The notes beneath the pieces are model-generated. The model searched no databases. It saw nothing but the letters and a program-made list of their open reading frames with translations, and was not told the DNA's origin. The position numbers were made by a program, and so were the translations under genes. From NCBI RefSeq assembly GCF_927798115.1, contig NZ_CAKMMG010000001.1, forward strand, positions 1,984,001 through 2,048,000: DNA of 64,000 nt, in the 5' to 3' direction. The stretch comes from Paenibacillus auburnensis (lineage in GTDB: Bacteria; Bacillota; Bacilli; Paenibacillales; Paenibacillaceae). Below, in pieces: positions 8,222-16,531 of the stretch; positions within the stretch are counted from its first letter, which is position 1, and the number at the start of each line of letters is the position of its first letter.

Positions 8222-9082
8222 TTAGAACCAGATCAGATAGACCACTAAGGCCAGCAGAATCCGGTAAATCGCGAACGGCAGCAGCTTGATCCGGTTAATC
8301 AGTTTCAGGAAGAAGCGCATCGAGATCAGTGCGAACAGAAAGGCGCTGATAAAGCCGGCGATAAAAAAAGGCAGTGCATCCAGCGTGAAATACTGCCAGT
8401 TCTTGATCAATGAAATCATACTCGCGCCGGCCATGATCGGTACCGCCATAATAAAGGTGAAATCCGCTGCGGCCCGGTGGCTCATCCCCAGCAGCACGCC
8501 TCCGGATATTGTCGAGCCGGAGCGTGAGAAGCCCGGCCAGAGGGAAATGCACTGGATTAACCCGACCGATATCGCCTGCCGGTATGTAATTTGATCGACA
8601 CTTTCTGTTTTGACCTTCTTAGGGGCAAACCGGTCGGCGCAGATCATGAACACCGCCCCGACTACCAGCCCGATTAGCACCGTCGAGGTCGAGAACAAAT
8701 GTTCATCAATGTAATCCTCGAACAAGAAGCCGAAGATCCCCGCCGGAATAAGTCCGACAATGACCTGTGCCAGCTTCAGCCGGCCTTCCGTCTCCACCTG
8801 CGGCACTCCATCCGGCACAGCCGTCATCTCTTTGCGGCTGAACCGCTTCAAGCCCAGCAAATCAATGAACCGGTTACGGAAGATAATAACCACCGCAAGA
8901 ATGGATCCCAACTGGATCACGACCTTGAACGTATTGGCCGTGTATTTTCCCAGAAACTCCTGCGATTTCAGCCACATATCATCGACAATGATCATATGGC
9001 CTGTGGAGGAAACCGGAGCAAACTCGGTCAACCCTTCTACAATACCCAGAATAATAGCTTTAATAATAGTTAGCAGCTCCAT
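8222..9082 (-). CDS. uppP: undecaprenyl-diphosphatase UppP/BacA
   Basis: A 286-residue polytopic membrane enzyme that dephosphorylates undecaprenyl diphosphate (C55-PP) to C55-P, recycling the cell-wall lipid carrier and lowering sensitivity to bacitracin. The two signature regions are present: EGLTEFAPVSSTGHMIIV near the N-terminus and PGFSRSGSTISGG in the middle. Length is normal (265-290). AAGGAGGG precedes ATG at 9082. It is the last gene of an apparent operon: 24 bases after dedA, which is 16 bases after the ABC permease. A terminator follows. Confidence 0.96.
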   Translation of the reverse strand: MELLTIIKAIILGIVEGLTEFAPVSSTGHMIIVDDMWLKSQEFLGKYTANTFKVVIQLGSILAVVIIFRNRFIDLLGLKRFSRKEMTAVPDGVPQVETEGRLKLAQVIVGLIPAGIFGFLFEDYIDEHLFSTSTVLIGLVVGAVFMICADRFAPKKVKTESVDQITYRQAISVGLIQCISLWPGFSRSGSTISGGVLLGMSHRAAADFTFIMAVPIMAGASMISLIKNWQYFTLDALPFFIAGFISAFLFALISMRFFLKLINRIKLLPFAIYRILLALVVYLIWF

Positions 9083-9106
9083 GTCTATCCCTCCTTATGA
9101 TTAAGC

Positions 9107-9730
9107 TTATCCGCGGGCTTTGCCCGCTGTCTGGCGTCTGCGGAAATACAGCAGTCCCAGTATAAGAACTCCAGCCGCAAGCAAGACGTATACGATGTTC
9201 GAGTACGTATCCATATACCCTGCGATATCCTCCCATGATTCCCCCAGCGCCGCACCCAGCAGAATGAGCAGGAGATTCCAGGCCAATGTGCCGATGGTGG
9301 TGAACAGCAGGAAGTGGCCGAATTTCATCCCGGACATCCCGGCCGGAATCGAGATCAGACTGCGCACCAGCGGAATCATCCGGCAGAACAGCACGGTCCA
9401 GTAGCCGTATTTATCAAACCAAGCATCGGCCCTGCGGATATCCTTCCCACTGATCCGGATCCATCCGCCCCAGCGTTCGACGATCCGCTCCAGTCTGCTT
9501 ACATCCAACATCCGGCCGATCCAGTACAGCACGACTGCACCAAGTAGTGATCCGGCAGTAGCCGCAATCAGCACACCGGTAATGGTCATATCGGAGGTGG
9601 TGGTCATGAATCCGCCGAACGGGAGGATGATCTCTGATGGAATCGGCGGAAAAATATTTTCCAGAGCCAGCATCAGCAGAATACCGGCGTAGCCGAACTG
9701 CTCCATAAAGTCAGTAATCCATGTTTTCAT
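9107..9730 (-). CDS. DedA-family membrane protein (candidate undecaprenyl-phosphate translocase)
   Basis: A 207-residue polytopic protein with the DedA landmarks PPIPSEIILPFGGF and FCRMIPLVRSLISIPAGMSGM, the arginine-rich amphipathic segment of the family. Some DedA proteins (UptA in Bacillus) return C55-P across the membrane. Its position between a Bce-type ABC permease (16 bases upstream) and uppP (24 bases downstream) supports that role here, but this is inference. ATG at 9730 follows GGGGAT. Other DedA proteins affect membrane potential and antimicrobial-peptide resistance, so a wider role is possible. Confidence 0.9.
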   Translation of the reverse strand: MKTWITDFMEQFGYAGILLMLALENIFPPIPSEIILPFGGFMTTTSDMTITGVLIAATAGSLLGAVVLYWIGRMLDVSRLERIVERWGGWIRISGKDIRRADAWFDKYGYWTVLFCRMIPLVRSLISIPAGMSGMKFGHFLLFTTIGTLAWNLLLILLGAALGESWEDIAGYMDTYSNIVYVLLAAGVLILGLLYFRRRQTAGKARG

Positions 9731-9746
9731 TAGCAGATCCCCGCTT

Positions 9747-11696
9747 TCAGATCAGATTTTTTTTGAGATTGCGCAGATAACGGCCGCGGATCAGGATGAA
9801 ATACAGCCCCTGCGCTGCCAGGTAACCGGCCAGCACCGCCCCTGTTTCAGCAGCAATGGACAGATAGAAGAGCCGCTGCAGGGCAATAAAAGCAAACAAA
9901 CTATGCATAATGGCTATCCCTACCGGCACGAAGAACATCAGCGCAAGCTGCAGGGTTAAGGAACGGTCCAGCTCCTGATCGGTCAGCCCCATTTTGGACA
10001 AAGTGGAATACTGCAGCCGGTCATGGTCAAGATCCGTATAGAGCCGGAAATACAGGAAGCTGCCTGCGGCGATAAAAAACACGGTACCGACCAAGAGCGA
10101 AGCGAACAGCATTGTGCTGTACAGCGTCTTCTGAATTTCAAACAGCGTCCCGCTGACCACAACCGCATAGGGGGAGTCCCTTTCATAGGCTACCTTTCCT
10201 TTATCAGCGAGTGTCCCTGCAATACCGGAAGTTTGCGGGAAATCATCAACGTAGAAGCCGGTATAATAGTCAATCTGCGCCGGAATAATCGAGTGGAACA
10301 GACTGTCACTGACTACAACTCCGCTGAAATCCCCGCCGTCCCGCCCATCCAGCTCAGGCAGCAGGTATTCGGCAATCGGGACATGCTCCGTATAACCGGT
10401 CTCCGCAATCTCCGTGCCCTGTTCTAGGGTGTACACCGCTTTGATCCGGCCCCACGTTAAGCTGCGGTCCCGCTGGGAGCCGATCATCACCAGTCCTTCG
10501 TTCCCTTGGAGCGGCTGCTCATGGGAAATGAATCCGGCATGCTGGAGAGCCAGCTTATAATCGCTGTAGGCCATCAGCGGAAGCTGACGGGTCCGGTCCG
10601 GCCCGGTCTGGGACTTCACTTCCGCGTATTTGACCGGTATTGACAGAGTTTCATAAGGCAGGCCCAGACGCTCCAGCTCATCCCGGATGCCCCGTAAATC
10701 TCCTTCTGCGTTGTAGCCGGCCTGACTCCCTTTGGCCACATAACCTACTGCCGCAGGATAATCCAGCTTCAGCTCTCTAGACAAGGTATGAATGGATGCA
10801 AATACCCCTACAGAAGTGAATGAGACTGCGGAAACAATGGTCACCATAAAAAACATCCGCCCGTTGTCCTTCCAGCGGTGAGACAAGCCTGAGAGCATAA
10901 TCATATGGGTCTTATGCCAATAGAAACGGCGCATCCCCCGCAGGAGCTTAACGATGTAGAGACTCAGCTGTGTATAGAACAGATAGGTCCCGGCAACCGT
11001 AATGGCCACCACCGGGAACATGACCATCTCAACGGAAGCTGCTGTTGCCGAAGCTGCCAGACCATAACCGCCCAACAGCAGCAGCGCAGAGACAACAGCC
11101 AGCAACGGAGACACCCGCGGCTCCTGCTCCGCTTTGCGTCCGCTCTGGAACAACCCGCGTGGTGATTCCCGGCCGATAAAGGCAAAGGTGCACAGGGAGA
11201 TCAGCACGAACAGGAGGGCGAAGCTGCTGACCGTTAACAGGGGTGCCTGCCAGGAGAAATAAAATTTCAGCGGAGCGATCCCGAGAAATTCAGCTCCGAT
11301 CATTAGAAACAGCTTGCCGAGCAGCAGCCCAAGCACAGTGCCGGTCAGAATTGCAGAGCTGCCGATCAGCATATTTTCCAGAAACACCATCTTGTTCAGC
11401 TGTCCCTTGGTCATCCCGTGCATCAGCAGAACGCTGAATTCCAGCTTGCGTGACTGGAGAAAAGAGCCTACGGAAACGAGCATGAACAGCGAGGAGAATA
11501 CAAAGATAATCCCTTCCGCCACCATCATCGTATTAGCCGCCGTGCTCAGAATCGTATCCCTGGCGATGTCCGGATGAAAAATAAACAGCGCACAGAGAAA
11601 GAAAACCATTACGGAAAAGGCACTGCTCACAAAATAAGCGGCATACTTGCGTTTATTCCTTGCGACATTCCTATAAGCGAACTGGCGAAAGGTCAT
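9747..11696 (-). CDS. BceB-type ABC transporter permease
   Basis: A 649-residue permease of the peptide-antibiotic (Bce/Vex) type. An N-terminal helix follows MTFRQFAYRNVARNKRKY. Three helices lie near residues 60-200 and two near 205-280. A large extracellular domain of about 220 residues comes after a helix near residue 300, and three helices end the protein (FSX-like). These permeases sense and remove antibiotics such as bacitracin from lipid-cycle intermediates and signal to a partner kinase. The start at 11696 (GGGGGAG site) matches the family; an upstream in-frame start at 11765 lies inside the ATPase gene. It overlaps the ATPase gene by 26 bases. Confidence 0.9.
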   Translation of the reverse strand: MTFRQFAYRNVARNKRKYAAYFVSSAFSVMVFFLCALFIFHPDIARDTILSTAANTMMVAEGIIFVFSSLFMLVSVGSFLQSRKLEFSVLLMHGMTKGQLNKMVFLENMLIGSSAILTGTVLGLLLGKLFLMIGAEFLGIAPLKFYFSWQAPLLTVSSFALLFVLISLCTFAFIGRESPRGLFQSGRKAEQEPRVSPLLAVVSALLLLGGYGLAASATAASVEMVMFPVVAITVAGTYLFYTQLSLYIVKLLRGMRRFYWHKTHMIMLSGLSHRWKDNGRMFFMVTIVSAVSFTSVGVFASIHTLSRELKLDYPAAVGYVAKGSQAGYNAEGDLRGIRDELERLGLPYETLSIPVKYAEVKSQTGPDRTRQLPLMAYSDYKLALQHAGFISHEQPLQGNEGLVMIGSQRDRSLTWGRIKAVYTLEQGTEIAETGYTEHVPIAEYLLPELDGRDGGDFSGVVVSDSLFHSIIPAQIDYYTGFYVDDFPQTSGIAGTLADKGKVAYERDSPYAVVVSGTLFEIQKTLYSTMLFASLLVGTVFFIAAGSFLYFRLYTDLDHDRLQYSTLSKMGLTDQELDRSLTLQLALMFFVPVGIAIMHSLFAFIALQRLFYLSIAAETGAVLAGYLAAQGLYFILIRGRYLRNLKKNLI

Positions 11697-12441
11697 GAGT
11701 AGCTCCCCCCAGCAGCGACAGCATATCGATGATGTTCTGGAAAAAAGCCGCCCTGCTGCTGCCACGGTACATCTCGCTGTAGAAACGCCCGTCTTTAATA
11801 AAAATCACCCGGTGGCAAAAGCTCGCTGCCACCGCATCATGTGTAACCATCAGTACTGTGGCACCTTCCGCCTCATTCACCTCGGCCAGCAGATTCATGA
11901 CTTCGCCTGCTGCCTTGGAGTCCAGGCTGCCTGTCGGCTCATCCGCCAGAATCAGCGAAGGGCGGTGAATCATCGCCCGGGCAATCGCTACCCGCTGCAT
12001 CTGGCCGCCGGAAAGCTCATAGGTCCGTTTGGACAATAGTGGCGTAATTTCCAGTCTCAGCGCGGCTTCCTTCAGTCTGCTCTCCATCTCCGCTACGGAG
12101 ACGCCGGCAAGCGTCAGCGGAAGCACGATGTTCTCCTCCACGGTGAGCGTATCAAGCAAATTATACTGCTGAAAGACAAATCCCAGCTCCTTGCGGCGGA
12201 ACAGGGCCTTATCCTTACGCCCCAGCTTGTTCGGGTCCCGTCCGCCGATCATGACTTCACCCGAGGTAGGTTCATCGATCGTTGCGATGACGTTCAGCAG
12301 GGTAGTTTTTCCGCTGCCTGAAGGTCCCATAATACCGACAAACTCCCCTTTCTCCACAGCAAAGCGGATATGGTTCAGCGCATGGATGGACACCTTGCCC
12401 TCATATATTTTGGATAGATTATGAACGTCTAACAGGGGCAA
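11671..12441 (-). CDS. BceA-type ABC transporter ATP-binding protein
   Basis: A 256-residue ATPase with Walker A GPSGSGKTTLL, Q-loop VFQQYNLLDTLT, signature LSGGQMQRVAIARA, Walker B LILADEPTGSLD and H-loop MVTHD. This is the MacB/BceA class that pairs with FtsX-like permeases. The start appears to be TTG at 12441, nine bases after GGAG. First gene of the apparent bceAB-dedA-uppP operon. A BceR-type operator and a -10 box lie upstream, which points to induction by a Bce-type response regulator such as the one at 15671-16369. Confidence 0.92.
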   Translation of the reverse strand: MPLLDVHNLSKIYEGKVSIHALNHIRFAVEKGEFVGIMGPSGSGKTTLLNVIATIDEPTSGEVMIGGRDPNKLGRKDKALFRRKELGFVFQQYNLLDTLTVEENIVLPLTLAGVSVAEMESRLKEAALRLEITPLLSKRTYELSGGQMQRVAIARAMIHRPSLILADEPTGSLDSKAAGEVMNLLAEVNEAEGATVLMVTHDAVAASFCHRVIFIKDGRFYSEMYRGSSRAAFFQNIIDMLSLLGGATHDLSPVRL

Positions 12442-12476
12442 GTGCGACCGCTCCTTCTGTGATTTGTATTGTCTTC

Positions 12477-12505
12477 ATTATACAAACTGTAAACTTTAGC
12501 TGCTA
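12477..12505 (-). promoter_or_regulatory. promoter of the bceAB-dedA-uppP operon
   Basis: Minus strand: TATAAT (12482-12477) with a poor -35 (TAGCAG, 12505-12500) at 17 bp. A weak -35 is typical of activator-dependent promoters. The BceR-like palindrome lies 20 bp upstream of it. A second imperfect copy (TACA-AAC-TGTA, 12481-12491) covers the -10 edge. Confidence 0.5.
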
Positions 12506-12525
12506 TTTCTGAAACTTACAGTCAC

Positions 12526-12541
12526 CTTACATAATTGTAAG
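12526..12541. promoter_or_regulatory. BceR-type operator
   Basis: Palindrome CTTACATAATTGTAAG, arms CTTACA and TGTAAG around four bases. It fits exactly the TNACA-N4-TGTAA motif described for BceR-like response regulators. It lies 20 bp upstream of the bce operon -35 and 10 bp upstream of the namA -35, between divergent promoters. Confidence 0.7.
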
Positions 12542-12551
12542 CAAGACAGGG

Positions 12552-12580
12552 TTGACAGCGATTAGTGGAACGACTATATT
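12552..12580 (+). promoter_or_regulatory. sigma-A promoter of namA
   Basis: TTGACA (12552-12557), 17-bp spacer, TATATT (12575-12580): a near-consensus promoter 89 bases before the namA start. Confidence 0.75.
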
Positions 12581-12668
12581 TATATGCATGAGCATGCATT
12601 TATTATTTTCCTAGACCTCTTTACATAAAAGCATGCCAAATTCAGAACCCTGCCAAGGAGAGATAAAA

Positions 12669-13706
12669 ATGAACGATCTGTTCACGCCTTATGAGCTAAA
12701 GGATTTAAAGCTGAAAAACCGTGTGGTTATGCCTCCTATGTGCCAATATTCAGTTACAGACAAGGACGGGATCGCTACGGATTGGCATTATAATCACTAC
12801 GTAAGCCGGGCCGTTGGCGGAACCGGACTGATTATTATAGAAATGACCGACGTAGATCCGGATGGCCGGATTACCGATTATGATCTGGGCATCTGGTCGA
12901 ATGAGCATATTGCCGGTTTGGCGAGAATTGTAGACGCCTGCCATGCCTATGGGGCCAAGGTGGGGATTCAGATTGCCCATGCCGGACGCAAAGCCGAAGA
13001 TGCAGCGGTGCCTGTGTCCTCCTCTCCTATCCCGTTTGATGACAAATCCAAAACACCGCGTGAGCTGACAACGGCGGAAGTGAAAGAAATGGTGAACAAA
13101 TTCCAGGCTGGTGTAAGACGGGCCGTTCAGGCCGGTTTCGATGTCATTGAGCTGCACGGCGCCCACGGTTATCTGATTCATCAGTTTCATTCCCCGCTCA
13201 CCAACCGCAGAACCGATGAATACGGCCAGGATCTTACTCTGTTCGGAAAAGAAGTCATCGCTGCCGCCAAACGTGAGATGCCGGAAGGTATGCCGCTCAT
13301 TATGCGCATCTCGGCGCAGGAATATGTTGAAGGCGGCTACGGCATCAAGGAGAGTCTTGCTATTGGCGCAGCCTATAAGGAAGCGGGAGCCGATATTTTC
13401 CATATCAGCGCCGGTGGTGAAGGAGCGATTGCTGCTGCAGGCAGACCGGGTACACATGCTGCCTATCAGGTTCCGCTTGCACGGGCCTTCAAGCAGGAGC
13501 TGGCAGTTCCGGTAATTGCTGTAGGCCGGCTGGATGAAGCAGCGCTCGCCAACGCGGTTATCGGCAATGAGGACGCTGATCTTATAGCTGTGGGCCGGGG
13601 GATGCTGAGAAATCCATACTGGACGCTGGAAGCCGGCGTACAGCTCGGTAAGAACCCGGGGCTGCCAAAGCAGTATGCCTTTGGTTTCCCCAGAATCAGC
13701 AACTAA
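12669..13706 (+). CDS. namA: NADPH dehydrogenase NamA / YqjM-type old yellow enzyme
   Basis: A 345-residue FMN-dependent ene-reductase that reduces activated C=C bonds of alpha,beta-unsaturated carbonyls and some nitro compounds; linked in Bacillus to detoxification and oxidative stress. The YqjM subclass is shown by PMCQYS (FMN-tuning Cys), ELHGAHGYLIHQFHSPLTNRR with the His-x2-His substrate site, and an Arg near the C-terminus (GFPRISN). I start at 12669, after AGGAGAG; an in-frame ATG at 12633 lacks a site. Transcribed divergently from the bce operon and sharing its upstream region. Confidence 0.95.
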   Translation: MNDLFTPYELKDLKLKNRVVMPPMCQYSVTDKDGIATDWHYNHYVSRAVGGTGLIIIEMTDVDPDGRITDYDLGIWSNEHIAGLARIVDACHAYGAKVGIQIAHAGRKAEDAAVPVSSSPIPFDDKSKTPRELTTAEVKEMVNKFQAGVRRAVQAGFDVIELHGAHGYLIHQFHSPLTNRRTDEYGQDLTLFGKEVIAAAKREMPEGMPLIMRISAQEYVEGGYGIKESLAIGAAYKEAGADIFHISAGGEGAIAAAGRPGTHAAYQVPLARAFKQELAVPVIAVGRLDEAALANAVIGNEDADLIAVGRGMLRNPYWTLEAGVQLGKNPGLPKQYAFGFPRISN

Positions 13707-13850
13707 GCTAGAGGCTGATTCATTCAGATCGGCTGCGCGTGCGGTTTTCAATCCCTCGGGCTTCTTTTCTCGCAACCTGCGGGGTGATGATGGTATAATG
13801 GATACTACTTAATTTCATGTGCCGGCATACACCGGGAGAGGATTTTGCAG

Positions 13851-14285
13851 ATGAAGAATAACCTGGAGGATGAGCTGATTACCAGCTGGTTGTCTCTGAC
13901 TCATATACAGATGAATGTGGCAAATGAACTTGAAGCGAGGCTACAGGAGAATTACCAGCTATCCCTGAAGGAATTCTACCTGCTGCTCTTTCTCTCTGAG
14001 GCTCCGGAGAAGAAGCTGAAGCTCCAGCAGCTGGAGTCGATGGTCGGGCTTAGCCAGAGCGCTGTTTCCCGGCTGGTCAGCCGCTTTGAAGCCAAGGGCT
14101 GCGGAGCGCTGGAGCGGAAATCCTGCGATGCTGACCGCAGAAGTATTTATACTTCGCTGACTGACTACGGGCAGAGCAAGGTAGACCGCGCGCGGGTAAC
14201 CGTGAACGAGGTGCTGGCTGAGGCCTTTCCCCGGAGCGAAACCGCGCAGCTGCTGGAGCAGCTTGCCCGCCTGAAACAGCAATAA
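13851..14285 (+). CDS. MarR-family transcriptional regulator
   Basis: A 144-residue winged-helix regulator. The DNA-binding part is LKLQQLESMVGLSQSAVSRLVSRFEAKG, with the wing around CDADRRSIYTSLTDYG. MarR proteins usually repress a neighbouring detoxification or efflux gene and release DNA on binding a phenolic ligand or on thiol oxidation. The neighbours here are namA (upstream, same strand) and a SemiSWEET gene. ATG at 13851 is placed by GGGAGAGG nine bases before it; a TTG at 13845 would sit too close. A terminator follows. Confidence 0.9.
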   Translation: MKNNLEDELITSWLSLTHIQMNVANELEARLQENYQLSLKEFYLLLFLSEAPEKKLKLQQLESMVGLSQSAVSRLVSRFEAKGCGALERKSCDADRRSIYTSLTDYGQSKVDRARVTVNEVLAEAFPRSETAQLLEQLARLKQQ

Positions 14286-14314
14286 ACTTCTGCTGTCTTT
14301 GGCAGAGACAACGC

Positions 14315-14350
14315 AAAACCCGCCGGCCCTTTTATGGGACGGCGGGTTTT
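14315..14350 (+). terminator. terminator after the marR gene
   Basis: AAAACCCGCC (14315-14324) and GGCGGGTTTT (14341-14350), a 10-bp stem ending in four T. Confidence 0.85.
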
Positions 14351-14420
14351 CTGTAGTGGACAAGAACACACATCACCACCCCGGCATACACCAGTAATAA
14401 ACGAACCGTGAGGTGTGTGT

Positions 14421-14705
14421 ATGCTGTTTGCGCTGATGCAGCTGATTGGCGGTATTATTCTTTCTATAGGATGGATTCCGCAAATTGTTCAAATCTTAAA
14501 GACGAGGTCTGTCTCCGATTTAAGCTTGAAAGCCTATCTGTTGATGCTGCTCGGCATCGGTCTGATGGAGGCTTATGCGGTAAACTTGGCTGCTGACGGG
14601 AACGGCTTGGCCTTTCTGATTACCAATACGCTGTCCCTCGCCGTTGTTTCTACCGTCGTTCTCCTGATCCTGCGCTACCGTTCACCGCGTTTCCCGAAAA
14701 AGTAA
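14421..14705 (+). CDS. PQ-loop / SemiSWEET-type small membrane transporter
   Basis: A 94-residue, three-helix membrane protein with the PQ motif in GWIPQIVQILKTRSVSDLSL. SemiSWEET proteins dimerise to form sugar uniporters; other PQ-loop proteins carry amino acids, so the substrate is open. GAGG lies seven bases before ATG 14421. A GTG at 14415 is in frame but overlaps the ribosome site. The last 56 bases overlap the 3' end of the convergent histidine kinase gene. Confidence 0.8.
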   Translation: MLFALMQLIGGIILSIGWIPQIVQILKTRSVSDLSLKAYLLMLLGIGLMEAYAVNLAADGNGLAFLITNTLSLAVVSTVVLLILRYRSPRFPKK

Positions 14706-15669
14706 TCCGCACCGTCGTCCCCTTGCCGACCTCAGAGGAAATCTCGACCTCATGCCCCAGCTTGCCGCAGATCTGCTTGACGAGATACAGGCCCATCCCG
14801 GTTGATTCCTGAAAGCTGCGCCCGTTCACACCGGTAAAATACGGATCGAATACCCGCGGCAGGTCGCCGGGGGGAATGCCTACCCCTTCATCACGCACCT
14901 CAAGGATAACCCTTCCCTGCTCCCCTGCATAACCATGAAAATATACAAATTTGCCTTCCTCAACCGTATATCGCAGCGCATTAGTAATTAGCTGAGTGAG
15001 TACAAAAGTCAGCCATTTCTCATCTGAAGTGATGGTGATGCCGCTGTCCACGGAAATGGCCGGAAAGACCCGTTTGCGGATGAACAGCCGCTTCTGCTCA
15101 GAAGTCACACTGCGCACAATGTCTGTAAGTTTCAGCTGCTCTACGTAAAAATCATGCTCGAACGTATCCAGCCGGGCGGTGTAGAGCACCGTATCCAGCC
15201 CTTTTTTCAGCCGGTCCAGCTCGTCGCCGATTGCGGTGAATGGAGGTCCGTCCTTGTCCTGTATGATCAAATGGATCACCGAGAGCGGTGTCTTCATGCC
15301 ATGCACCCACTGATTAATGAAATGGATATGCTCCTCCAGCTTGTGGCGGTAGCTGTGCAGATCATTCTGATAGAGCCGGAACTGCTGGGTCAGCAGTGTG
15401 CGCAGGCTGTCAGCAAGCGGTGAGCTCTGGGCGGGACCGCCTGCTTCATCAAGCGAGCCCGGCGGCGACTGCAGCCGCTCATAGAATGAGCGGTTGCTAA
15501 GATAACGGTAAGCCAGATATCCCAACAGCAGGCAGGTGCTGAGCAGCCCAGCATAGAGGCTCACCTCTACCGCACTTCCGCCATCCAGCCGGTATATCAG
15601 TGTGATGATCAGCAATTGGGCTATGTAGACTACGATCAGCGGCGTCTGTTCCCGCAAAAACAGCTTCAT
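14650..15669 (-). CDS. BceS-like intramembrane-sensing histidine kinase
   Basis: A 339-residue kinase. Two transmembrane helices (about 10-27 and 35-56) are joined by a very short outside loop, with no sensor domain, as in BceS kinases that take their signal from an ABC permease. The phospho-acceptor is His123 in FINQWVHGMKTPLSVIH, then come an N-box (QLITNALRYT) and G-boxes (DEGVGIP, GMGLYLVKQI). The start at 15669 comes one base after the response-regulator stop, so translation is coupled; an upstream in-frame start lies inside the regulator gene. The likely partner transporter is BceAB at 9747-12441. Confidence 0.92.
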   Translation of the reverse strand: MKLFLREQTPLIVVYIAQLLIITLIYRLDGGSAVEVSLYAGLLSTCLLLGYLAYRYLSNRSFYERLQSPPGSLDEAGGPAQSSPLADSLRTLLTQQFRLYQNDLHSYRHKLEEHIHFINQWVHGMKTPLSVIHLIIQDKDGPPFTAIGDELDRLKKGLDTVLYTARLDTFEHDFYVEQLKLTDIVRSVTSEQKRLFIRKRVFPAISVDSGITITSDEKWLTFVLTQLITNALRYTVEEGKFVYFHGYAGEQGRVILEVRDEGVGIPPGDLPRVFDPYFTGVNGRSFQESTGMGLYLVKQICGKLGHEVEISSEVGKGTTVRITFSGNAVNGSAGSGERR

Positions 15670-15670
15670 C

Positions 15671-16369
15671 CTACGCTTCCCCCCAGTTGCCCGATAACCG
15701 GTAGCCTTGACCGCGCACGGTCTGAAGCCCGTCCTGGATATCCAGCACGGCCAACTTTTTGCGTACCCGGGTGACATAGACATTCAGCGTATTATCATCA
15801 ACGAACGCCTGCTCATCCCAGATTTTCTCCAGCAGCCGGTCGCGTGTGACGATCATGCCGACTTTTTTCATCAGTTCATCGAGAATTTTCGCTTCGGTGT
15901 GGCTAAGCTCAACCTTAGCGCTGCCGCGTGACAGAACCAGCCGCTCTACATCAAGCATCAGTCCGGAAACGCTCAGGCTGCGCTCATTGCTCCCCGCGGC
16001 ATAGGAGCCGTAGGCACGGCGGAGATGGCTTTTGATTTTGGCAAAGGCAATCTCATAATCAAACGGCTTCGTAATATAATCATCCGCACCGTTCTCCAGT
16101 GCCATGACCTGATCCATTTTACCGTCACGGGCAGAGATGAACAGAATCGGGCAGGTGGAAATCCCGCGGATCTGGCGGCACCAGTAGTAACCGTCGAATT
16201 TGGGCAGATTCACATCCAGCAGCACCAGATGCGGCGCATATTGCTCAAACTCCGCTTTTACCGCATCAAAATCGCGCACGGCCTGCGTCTCATAGCCGAA
16301 CTTATGTAGATAATTCTGAAGCAGGGTTACCAGTCCCTGGTCATCCTCAATAATGAATATTTTGAACAT
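15671..16369 (-). CDS. BceR-like OmpR-family response regulator
   Basis: A 232-residue regulator. The receiver domain carries acidic IIEDD, phospho-acceptor Asp52 in LVLLDVNLP and the Lys of ITKPFDYE. A C-terminal OmpR/PhoB winged helix follows (LSHTEAKILDELMKKVGMIVTRDRLLEKIW). KFDGYYWCRQIR is typical of BceR-type regulators. GGAGG precedes ATG 16369. A strong promoter lies upstream and I see no BceR box there, so the two-component genes are probably made at a basal level. The operator at 12526-12541 is the predicted target. Confidence 0.92.
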   Translation of the reverse strand: MFKIFIIEDDQGLVTLLQNYLHKFGYETQAVRDFDAVKAEFEQYAPHLVLLDVNLPKFDGYYWCRQIRGISTCPILFISARDGKMDQVMALENGADDYITKPFDYEIAFAKIKSHLRRAYGSYAAGSNERSLSVSGLMLDVERLVLSRGSAKVELSHTEAKILDELMKKVGMIVTRDRLLEKIWDEQAFVDDNTLNVYVTRVRKKLAVLDIQDGLQTVRGQGYRLSGNWGEA

Positions 16370-16417
16370 AGGAGGCCTCCGGTTGCATCCTTAGCGTAAG
16401 CCAAGGGGGTTGCCCAT

Positions 16418-16446
16418 AATATATACAGTCCCTGCAGGCTAGTCAA
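16418..16446 (-). promoter_or_regulatory. promoter of the bceRS-like genes
   Basis: Minus strand: TTGACT (16446-16441), 17-bp spacer, TATATT (16423-16418). It lies about 50 bases before the response-regulator start. Confidence 0.7.
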
Positions 16447-16473
16447 ATATTAACCCATCATGCTATCCTCACA

Positions 16474-16514
16474 AAATAAAAAGCCGTCCTTCCGGCAATC
16501 CGGTAGGAACGGCT
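16474..16514 (-). terminator. terminator after the AIM24-family gene
   Basis: Minus-strand stem from AGCCGTTCCT (16514-16505) and AAGGACGGCT (16491-16482) with an inner CCGG pair, followed by TTTTTATTTTG. It separates this gene from the two-component system. Confidence 0.8.
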
Positions 16515-16531
16515 GATTAACTTGTTGCAGG

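Noticed and set aside
12750..13775. 341-codon open frame on the minus strand opposite namA
   Set aside because: It is the antisense shadow of a clearly conserved old yellow enzyme gene, has no family resemblance and no ribosome site.
16370..16446. possible BceR box at the promoter of the two-component genes
   Set aside because: No TNACA-N4-TGTAA word is present; the promoter is near consensus and probably constitutive.
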